From positions 1-19,125 of the forward strand of contig CALFJE010000073.1 of NCBI GenBank assembly GCA_937877545.1: a DNA stretch of 19,125 nucleotides, written 5' to 3'. The notes below the pieces were generated by a model. The model saw nothing but the letters and a program-made list of their open reading frames with translations, ran no database searches and was not told the DNA's origin. Positions 14,060-19,125 of the stretch are shown here, one piece after another (within the stretch, counting starts at the first letter, position 1; the number at the start of each line of letters is the position of its first letter). Source of the DNA: an uncultured Selenomonadales bacterium (lineage in GTDB: Bacteria; Bacillota; Negativicutes; Selenomonadales; Selenomonadaceae). The position numbers and the translations under genes were made by a program.

Positions 14060-15159
14060 TTTGACTGCGCCGCGAACTGATTAAACTGATACTGCGCCTG
14101 CATGAATTGCAACCGCTGAACATTCATTGCGCTGAAAATAAACGTTGTCAACGCCGTGTTGTCGCCGTCGCCGAATTCTTTTCTCAACAGCTCGTCGAGG
14201 GCGGGCGCGGGGATTTTCGCGTAAATATCCTGCAAGTAGCCCAACATTTCGCGGACATAGGTGTCGAGCGCAAGATACTTCACATCGGGGTGTTGACGGA
14301 AAAATTCTCTGCCGCTTAAAAATTTGTCGAGATGAGCGAAGCCGACCTTCAACGCGTTCAAGTACTTGTGCAATTTCTTCAAGGGGTCGCGTTTTTGATG
14401 TGTCAAGGAACTTTCAACAACACGATAAAAATTGATCACTTGTGGTGCGCGGACATACCGAGGCGCAGAGTAAACCAGAAAACAGGTCAACAACATATCG
14501 TTCGCCATTTCGTTGGTTATGCTCATTTTATTTTGAATCATAAAATCGCGACGAATCAATTTCGACCAAATGTTCCAGAGGAAGCGTTTTTGAGCACAGG
14601 CTTTCACGCGTTCGGCAATGTCTTCGCCGATTAAAGTCGGCTCGGTGACGAAACCGCCGCGCTGATAGCTGAACGGCTTAAGTTGCCGTCTGAACTCGGC
14701 ATCGTACCAAGACTTTTCGGGCACGTCGAAATACTTTTCGCAAGCAACAACGTCCGCGTCGAAGTCTTTGGCGATTGAGTAAAGCTCCTCCAAAGCCGTC
14801 GGGGTAATTGTGTCGTCGGAGTCAAGGAAAATGACATATTCGCCACGAGAAAGTGCCAATCCCATATTGTTCGGAATGCCGTTATTGCCCGAATTCGTTT
14901 GCAAGCGCGTAAGCTTGAGCCGCCCGTTGAATTTGGGCGCGTAGCTTTCGACAATGGCGGCGGAGTTATCGGTCGAGCAATCGTCGATAACGATAACCTC
15001 AAAGTTCGTGAAGGTCTGATTCAAAAGGCTGTCGAGACATTCGCCGATGAATTTCTCCGTGTTGTACATTGCGATAACCACGGAAACCGCGCAGGTTGAC
15101 GGGGGGGGGGATTTGTATCCGTCAAGTTTACGCGATTTTTTTTGCCTGTGTCGTATCAT
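14011..15159 (-). CDS. GT2 glycosyltransferase B with in-frame poly-C tract (putatively phase-variable)
   Basis: 382 residues, the same length and plan as its downstream paralogue: basic leader (MIRHRQKKSRKLDGYKS), proline run PPPSTC from ten C, then the family 2 GT-A domain with VSVVIAMYNTEKFIGECLDSL, VIVIDDCSTDNS and IFLDSDDTITP (DSDD at 113-116). The middle (about 150-330) differs a good deal from gene A, so donor or acceptor is probably different, while the C-terminal tail QFNQFAAQSNRRIAELEGELK is almost the same. ATG at 15159 with AAGGAG 7 bases upstream, 4 bases after the phosphoethanolamine transferase stop. A run of eight A near codons 6-9 is a second possible slippage site. Likely a cytoplasmic-face enzyme adding a sugar to a surface glycan. 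Confidence 0.88.
   Translation of the reverse strand: MIRHRQKKSRKLDGYKSPPPSTCAVSVVIAMYNTEKFIGECLDSLLNQTFTNFEVIVIDDCSTDNSAAIVESYAPKFNGRLKLTRLQTNSGNNGIPNNMGLALSRGEYVIFLDSDDTITPTALEELYSIAKDFDADVVACEKYFDVPEKSWYDAEFRRQLKPFSYQRGGFVTEPTLIGEDIAERVKACAQKRFLWNIWSKLIRRDFMIQNKMSITNEMANDMLLTCFLVYSAPRYVRAPQVINFYRVVESSLTHQKRDPLKKLHKYLNALKVGFAHLDKFLSGREFFRQHPDVKYLALDTYVREMLGYLQDIYAKIPAPALDELLRKEFGDGDNTALTTFIFSAMNVQRLQFMQAQYQFNQFAAQSNRRIAELEGELKRLKT
15101..15110 (-). repeat. Homopolymer C10 tract in GT2 gene B
   Basis: Ten G on the plus strand, ten C in the coding sense, at the same place in the protein as the tract of gene A. With 10 the frame is open. With 9 or 11 translation runs into TGA codons within roughly 25-40 codons, before or inside the nucleotide-binding part. 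Confidence 0.9.
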
Positions 15160-15163
15160 GAAA

Positions 15164-17008
15164 TCACTCCTTGTCTTCGGTGAGCTTGTGTTGACCGAGC
15201 ATGGTCGTCAAAGTTTCGCGGGTGAAACGGTACGCGGCGGAGGAAAAATCCTGCCCCGCGTCGTAGCGATTGGACGGCGCATTTATCAGCCCGCAAAACG
15301 TGTCGTAGAACATATCATTGGTAAAATATTCCTCGCGGCGACTTTGGAGCGTGGAGGCACGGTCGGGGAAATTTTTAGCGTAGTCGGGCGACAACCAGAT
15401 AAACATCGGCACGCGCAACATCTCAAAGCGGAACACGTCGGGATTGTGCGAAATTTCCAAGTCCTCGCCGTGGTCGGAAAAATAAATCATAGCCTGCAAG
15501 TTCAAATGCTCGCGCCCGTAGTCGAAAATCCGCGACAGTACAAAGTCGGTGTACAGAATCGAATTGGCGTAGCTCGGAGCCGCCAACATCATGCGCGTAC
15601 CGTCCGCCGTCAACCACTTTTTGAACCTGCGCGGATAGCGGCTGTTATAGTAAATGTGACTGCCCATGAGGTGCAAGACGATAAAATTATTTTCGTTCGG
15701 GTCAACGGCGGCGAGAAACTTCAAAAGGATTTCATCTTCCAGCTCGGAAAAGTCAAAGGCGTCGTCAGTCCACTCGGAAACGTCGGCGGTCTTGGCGACA
15801 AGAGTTATCGCGCTGTCAAATTCGCCGTAGCGTCCCTGGTTGCTGAACCAGTAAGTCTTATAGCCCGCCTTCCGCGCCGCGTCGATTATCGAAACAGATT
15901 CGTAAAATTCCTTGTCGTTGTATTGGCTCTGCTCGGTGAGGGCGCGTTGGAGGACGGGAACCGTCTGCGTCCACGAGGCGTAGGCATTCCGAAAGATAAT
16001 AAACGTTCCCTGCGCGGGCGTCAAGTTTGGAGTGTTATCGGGCGCGGCTTTATAATCGTCGTTGAGCTTGGCGTCGGCGGGCAAGTCGGGCGTCGGCGGA
16101 ATTTTATCAAGCTTGCTGTCGAGCCAGGGCGTGTCGTCGAACGGGAAGGCGGGATTGTAGGCGTGCATGTAGTCACGGCTAGCCGATTCGCCGATAACGA
16201 AAATAATCGTGCCGCTTGGGTGATTATTGGTGTCAATTTTTAAATCGGCAAGACGAGCCTCGCGCCCTTCGGAGTAGCGTTGAGTTTGCGCGGCGTAATC
16301 GGTGACCGTCTTCCATAAGCCCGCCATCGACGTTTGCGGCACGTAGTAAATCAGTGCGGCTAAGCTCCCGATAAGCGCGACCAAAGCCGCCGCTATTCGC
16401 CGCCCGTCAAGTCGGAGCCGTTGCGCAAAGTCTTTATGAACTTTGAACGTCAGCCGCAGTAAAAACCCGACGCCCGCGCAGATTAAAAACGCCGTCGGCA
16501 AGCCTATCATTGCGCGGATAAATTCGCCCGCCTCGCGCCAATTCGTCAGGTAAATCGCCATGAGCGACGCCGGCGATAAACAATGCCACGTCAGGCAATA
16601 GTAAATCAGCTCGACCAGCGGTATCAGCCAAAAAATTAAGTTCAACGCGCAGATTATCGGCGGCGAACGCAAAAGTATCGTCGCGGCTGTCAGGAAAATG
16701 AAAATCGCCGTCCCGACCGCGAAGTCGTAATAAATCAGCGACATGAACCATTGCCGTTGATAAGTCCACGTGTACAGCAACGGGAACATAACCAGCCACG
16801 CCAGCCCCGTTAATAAGTTCGGCAACAGCGGGCGCGAAAACAGCTCCGTGCGGGCGGCGTATTGAATCAGCCACAACAGCACGAGCGTCGCGGGTAACGG
16901 CGGCAAAAAATATTGCGGCGCGGCAGGCTGTCCTATGTCGATATAGAACACTTCGCAGAGGTAATAATACAACGCCGCATAAGCCAAATATTTTTTCGTA
17001 TAAGACAT
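15164..17008 (-). CDS. Phosphoethanolamine transferase, EptA/CptA-like (sulfatase fold)
   Basis: 614 residues. About five membrane segments lie in residues 8-230 (for example LPATLVLLWLIQYAA, AIFIFLTAATILL, LIGSLAALIYYV), followed by an outside-facing alkaline-phosphatase/sulfatase domain. Active-site marks of lipid A or LPS-core phosphoethanolamine transferases: Glu274 in FVIGESASRDY, a candidate nucleophile Thr347 or Thr349 in ASWTQTVPVLQRALT, VLHLMGSHIYY (444-454) and the zinc ligands Asp512-His513 in YFSDHGED. The pattern around the threonine and HLMGSH looks closer to the core-heptose enzyme CptA than to lipid A-specific EptA. It moves phosphoethanolamine from phosphatidylethanolamine onto LPS, changing charge and resistance to cationic peptides. 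The ATG at 17008 is 3 bases after the transporter stop and has no good Shine-Dalgarno site, so translation is probably coupled. The acceptor is inferred. Confidence 0.85.
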   Translation of the reverse strand: MSYTKKYLAYAALYYYLCEVFYIDIGQPAAPQYFLPPLPATLVLLWLIQYAARTELFSRPLLPNLLTGLAWLVMFPLLYTWTYQRQWFMSLIYYDFAVGTAIFIFLTAATILLRSPPIICALNLIFWLIPLVELIYYCLTWHCLSPASLMAIYLTNWREAGEFIRAMIGLPTAFLICAGVGFLLRLTFKVHKDFAQRLRLDGRRIAAALVALIGSLAALIYYVPQTSMAGLWKTVTDYAAQTQRYSEGREARLADLKIDTNNHPSGTIIFVIGESASRDYMHAYNPAFPFDDTPWLDSKLDKIPPTPDLPADAKLNDDYKAAPDNTPNLTPAQGTFIIFRNAYASWTQTVPVLQRALTEQSQYNDKEFYESVSIIDAARKAGYKTYWFSNQGRYGEFDSAITLVAKTADVSEWTDDAFDFSELEDEILLKFLAAVDPNENNFIVLHLMGSHIYYNSRYPRRFKKWLTADGTRMMLAAPSYANSILYTDFVLSRIFDYGREHLNLQAMIYFSDHGEDLEISHNPDVFRFEMLRVPMFIWLSPDYAKNFPDRASTLQSRREEYFTNDMFYDTFCGLINAPSNRYDAGQDFSSAAYRFTRETLTTMLGQHKLTEDKE

Positions 17009-17011
17009 AAC

Positions 17012-18556
17012 TCAGCCGACAATCATATTGACGAGCCAAATCGCAAGCGGAATCGTGACGCAGGCGATACCGATAAAGTCAATGTAGACGCCCGTCTTAA
17101 TCATTTTTGTAATCGGGACGTAGCCTGAGGCGTAGACAATGGCATTGGGCGGCGTCGACACCGGCAACATAAATCCGAGCGAGGCACTAAGCGCGATACC
17201 CACCGACACGGGTACGGGGCTGAGTCCCGCCGAAACCGCGATTGTAATTGCGAGCGGTCCGATCATGTTGGTCGCCGCCGTGTGAGAGGTAAGCTCCGAC
17301 AACAGCAAAGCCAACACCGAGAACACCGCCACCAATACGACTTGCGAGACCGCGCCGCCCATTGCTCCGACGATTAAATCGCCTATCCATTGCGATAAGC
17401 CCGTCTTGTACATCATGCCGCCCATTGCCAAGCCGCCGCCGAATAAAATCAGCGTGCCCCATTCTATGCCCGCCGAAGCCTCTTTCCACGTGATTGTGAA
17501 TTCGCGCTTGGCAAAGTTCACCGGCAACAGGAACAGCAACAACGCGCCCGCCATTGCCGCGATAGCCTCAGGGAACAGCGTATTGTACATTTTGAGTATC
17601 GGGCTGGTCGCGCCCAAGAATATGTTCAGGAAGCCGGGGATTATCCACAGCGCAACCGCCAACATGAACGCGCACAGCGTATTTTTTTGCGCCCGCGTCC
17701 ACTTTCCGAGTTCGGAGATTCGCGCCCGTATGAATTCCTCCGCGCCGTCAATCTTATCAACGTCCGCAGGGAACATCTTCGACAGCACGACGTAGGCGAT
17801 TATGAAATAAAACACCATAGCCAGGAAGCCCCAAATCATCCACTCAAAAAACGACACGTGAATATTTTGCATTGAATCCAAAAAGCCCAGCATTATCAAG
17901 TTTGGCGGCGTGCCGATTGGCGTAAGTACCCCGCCGATTGACGCCGAGTAAGCCGTCATGAGCATAAGCCCCGTTGCGTATTTGTACTCCGATAAATCAA
18001 TTTCGCGCCCGTTCGCCGCCATCATGTCTTTAATCGAATTGAGCAAGCCCAGGCAAATCGGGAACATCATCGCCGCCGTAGCCGTATTGCTCACCCAGCC
18101 CGAACATAAAGCCGTTGCCAAGCCGATAGCCAAAAATATTCTGCGCGGATTGGAGCCGACCCACGAACGCGACAGTAGCCAATAGGCGAAACGCTTATCC
18201 AGCCCGTGCATCATCATCGCCTTAGCCAAAATGAAGCCGCCCATAAACAAAAATATCATCGGGTTGGAAAATGCCGCGAACGCCGCGCTTGCCTTTATCG
18301 CGCCCGTGACTACCGCCAGCGTCGGACCGAGTAGCGACGTGACGGGGATTGGCACCGGCTCCGTTATCCACCACAGCGCGACGAGCACCATTATCGCCAA
18401 AAGTTTGTGCGCCTCCAACGTCAGCGCGTCAATCGGTGTCAGCATGACCGCCACCGCCAATATCGGTCCGAATATCATTCCGAAAGTCCGCCGCCGTCGG
18501 TCGAAAGCCTGTTCCGCCTCCTTGATTAGTTTCGCCTCCGAGCTTTTGTCTTGCAT
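17012..18556 (-). CDS. DASS-family (SLC13/CitT-type) carboxylate transporter
   Basis: 514 residues from the ATG at 18556 (GGGAGG 9 bases upstream). The frame runs on to 18766, but that part crosses the promoter and has no family similarity. About eleven to twelve membrane segments. Marks: ITEPVPIPVTSLLGP, the first SNT sodium/substrate motif in GWVSNTATAAMMFPI, IGTPPNLIM, the second site in ELTSHTAATNMIGPL, where SNT reads SHT, and the family signature LPVSTPPNAIVYASGYV. These transporters take up di- or tricarboxylates, 2-oxoglutarate or sulfate, usually with sodium. A basic N-terminal tail (LIKEAEQAFDRRRR) precedes the first helix. First gene of the six-gene operon; a link between carboxylate uptake and the glycan genes behind it is not obvious. 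Confidence 0.88.
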   Translation of the reverse strand: MQDKSSEAKLIKEAEQAFDRRRRTFGMIFGPILAVAVMLTPIDALTLEAHKLLAIMVLVALWWITEPVPIPVTSLLGPTLAVVTGAIKASAAFAAFSNPMIFLFMGGFILAKAMMMHGLDKRFAYWLLSRSWVGSNPRRIFLAIGLATALCSGWVSNTATAAMMFPICLGLLNSIKDMMAANGREIDLSEYKYATGLMLMTAYSASIGGVLTPIGTPPNLIMLGFLDSMQNIHVSFFEWMIWGFLAMVFYFIIAYVVLSKMFPADVDKIDGAEEFIRARISELGKWTRAQKNTLCAFMLAVALWIIPGFLNIFLGATSPILKMYNTLFPEAIAAMAGALLLFLLPVNFAKREFTITWKEASAGIEWGTLILFGGGLAMGGMMYKTGLSQWIGDLIVGAMGGAVSQVVLVAVFSVLALLLSELTSHTAATNMIGPLAITIAVSAGLSPVPVSVGIALSASLGFMLPVSTPPNAIVYASGYVPITKMIKTGVYIDFIGIACVTIPLAIWLVNMIVG

Positions 18557-18591
18557 TGATATTCGCCTCCCTTTTTGGTAAAGTTTAGCAA
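18556..18591 (+). promoter_or_regulatory. Promoter of the 69-residue protein gene, overlapping the opposite promoter
   Basis: TTGATA (18556-18561), a 17-base spacer, TAAAGT (18579-18584). The start near 18591 gives a leader of about 38 bases before the ATG at 18629. Its -35 box touches the start codon of the divergent transporter gene. Confidence 0.5.
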
Positions 18592-18610
18592 ACGCCGCGC
18601 AGATTGGCAA
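18575..18610 (-). promoter_or_regulatory. Promoter of the six-gene surface operon
   Basis: Minus strand: TTGCCA (18610-18605), a 17-base spacer ending in TGC, TAAACT (18587-18582), so an extended -10. The start near 18575 is about 20 bases before the ATG. The two divergent -10 boxes share bases 18582-18584, so the two directions should compete for polymerase. Confidence 0.6.
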
Positions 18611-18628
18611 CGCAAAGGGGGAATGTTT

Positions 18629-18838
18629 ATGACGGTACGGGAATTGCTTGACGAGTTGAAGCAGATAAATCAGGAGCGATTGTTGGAGGCTCACCACGAC
18701 GATTTTTATTTTCAAACGTTCGAGGACATCGACGCGCTGAACAAGGTTATCCTCTTGATAGACCACTTGAACAAAAAAAATCCGTCCGATAAAGTGACGG
18801 TCGCCGAACTTTGGGAAGTGGCGGAAATTGACAGCTGA
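18629..18838 (+). CDS. Small acidic protein of unknown function
   Basis: 69 residues from the ATG at 18629, with GGGGGA about 6-8 bases upstream; an ATG at 18623 is too close to that site, and the open frame back to 18575 has no ribosome site. I do not recognise the family. The protein looks mostly helical: a first charged helix (TVRELLDELKQINQERLLEA), a short His-Asp-Asp stretch (HHDDFYF), a second helix (DIDALNKVILLIDHLNKK), then a C-terminal segment VTVAELWEVAEID. No signal peptide, cysteines or membrane segment. It has its own promoter and a strong terminator, so it looks like a real gene. It is divergent from the surface operon; a regulatory role is only a guess. Its last 32 codons are duplicated downstream. 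Confidence 0.65.
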   Translation: MTVRELLDELKQINQERLLEAHHDDFYFQTFEDIDALNKVILLIDHLNKKNPSDKVTVAELWEVAEIDS

Positions 18839-18842
18839 AAAG

Positions 18843-18881
18843 AAGCCCCGAAGCTTTTTACAAGCTCCGAGGCTTTTTTTA
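18843..18881. terminator. Strong hairpin terminator, copy 1
   Basis: AGCCCCGAAGCTT pairs with AAGCTCCGAGGCT (11 of 13 positions) around TTTAC, followed by seven T. It ends the 69-residue gene and, on the other strand, sits just after the TAA of a possible minus-strand gene end. An identical copy lies at 19034-19072. Confidence 0.85.
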
Positions 18882-18930
18882 CGGCGTCACCACGAAATTT
18901 ATATTCAACAGCGCGGGGCGCGAGGCGGCG

Positions 18931-19029
18931 AATAAGGTTATCCTCTTGATAAATTACTTGAACAAAAAAAATCCGTCCGATAAGGTGACGGTCGCCGAAC
19001 TTTGGGAAGTGGCGGAGATTGACAGCTGA
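18931..19029 (+). pseudogene. Duplicated 3' end of the 69-residue protein gene, no start
   Basis: From NKVILLINYL to EVAEIDS and a TGA, in the frame of the upstream gene but without its first half, a start codon or a ribosome site. It is a by-product of the 191-bp duplication, probably from a diverged allele or paralogue. Confidence 0.75.
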
Positions 19030-19033
19030 AAAG

Positions 19034-19072
19034 AAGCCCCGAAGCTTTTTACAAGCTCCGAGGCTTTTTTTA
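19034..19072. terminator. Strong hairpin terminator, copy 2
   Basis: Exact copy of the hairpin and T-run at 18843-18881, as part of the 191-bp duplication. Confidence 0.8.
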
Positions 19073-19125
19073 CGGCGTCACCACGAAATTTATATTCAAC
19101 AGCGCGGGGCGCGAGGCGGCGAATA
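19070..19125 (-). CDS. Possible 3' end of a minus-strand gene, cut by the window edge
   Basis: Minus-strand codons read FAASRPALLNINFVVTP and then TAA directly before the terminator, which would serve as a shared terminator for two convergent genes. The same 17 codons recur at 18879-18932 inside the first repeat unit. Too short to assign a family, and the coding call rests on position and composition only. Confidence 0.35.
   Translation of the reverse strand, partial: FAASRPALLNINFVVTP

Larger units (their letters stand above)
18744..19125. repeat. 191-bp tandem duplication at the window edge
   Basis: Bases 18744-18934 and 18935-19125 are direct repeats with a 191-base period. Each unit holds the last 32 codons of the 69-residue gene, the terminator and about 50 bases after it. 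Only five bases differ, all within the coding part: GACCAC/AATTAC (Asp-His to Asn-Tyr, three changes) and the silent AAA/AAG and GAA/GAG. The non-coding half is identical. The window ends exactly at the end of the second unit, so further copies cannot be excluded. Confidence 0.95.

Noticed and set aside
15047..16243. 398-codon open frame on the plus strand opposite the phosphoethanolamine transferase
   Set aside because: Crosses two real genes on the other strand, including the poly-C region; no plausible start.

Overview
This window looks like a piece of a diderm Firmicute chromosome (class Negativicutes, Selenomonas-like). That is an inference. Shine-Dalgarno sites are strong and Firmicute-like (GGAGG or AAGGAG), TTG and GTG starts occur, and the tRNA gene encodes its CCA. 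Yet the gene content is that of a cell with an LPS-type outer surface: a heptose-kinase-like protein, a phosphoethanolamine transferase, LPS/capsule-type glycosyltransferases, and an RTX protein of the kind exported by type I secretion. No 16S or marker gene is present, so the lineage is not proven.

Layout. (1) 1-1546, plus: the 3' part of an RTX repeat protein, broken by an in-frame TGA and carrying what looks like a dead metalloprotease core. (2) 6015-1610, minus: a three-gene surface-glycan operon (polysaccharide pyruvyl transferase, then a ferredoxin/FrhB-glycosyltransferase fusion, then an HldA-like PfkB kinase with altered catalytic motifs). (3) 6186-7346, plus: a stand-alone AICAR transformylase, convergent with (4) 8567-7343, minus: a ChbG/HpnK-type deacetylase coupled to a GtrA membrane protein. 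(5) 8647-9591, plus: CbiB (cobalamin synthesis). (6) 10483-9746, minus: a short MetF-like protein whose 3' end is duplicated just downstream. (7) 10667-10591, minus: tRNA-Pro(GGG) with its own promoter and terminator. (8) 18556-10788, minus: a tightly packed six-gene operon, DASS carboxylate transporter, phosphoethanolamine transferase, two paralogous GT2 glycosyltransferases, a PLP aminotransferase and a ZnuA-type metal-binding lipoprotein. (9) 18629-18838, plus: a 69-residue protein of unknown function, followed by a 191-bp tandem duplication that runs to the window edge.

Main result. Both GT2 genes carry a long poly-C tract (11 and 10 bases on the coding strand) at the same place, a proline-rich joint just before the catalytic domain. 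Both read in frame as given. For each gene I translated the one-base-shorter and one-base-longer versions and all four hit stop codons early. This is the architecture of a slipped-strand ON/OFF switch. Together the two genes could give four surface states, possibly with polar effects on the genes downstream.

How the genes may work together. Regions 2, 4 and 8 all point to synthesis and decoration of a surface glycan or LPS. The phosphoethanolamine transferase family is zinc-dependent and shares an operon with a zinc-type binding protein. AICAR transformylase and MetF both belong to folate one-carbon metabolism, but they are separate transcription units here.
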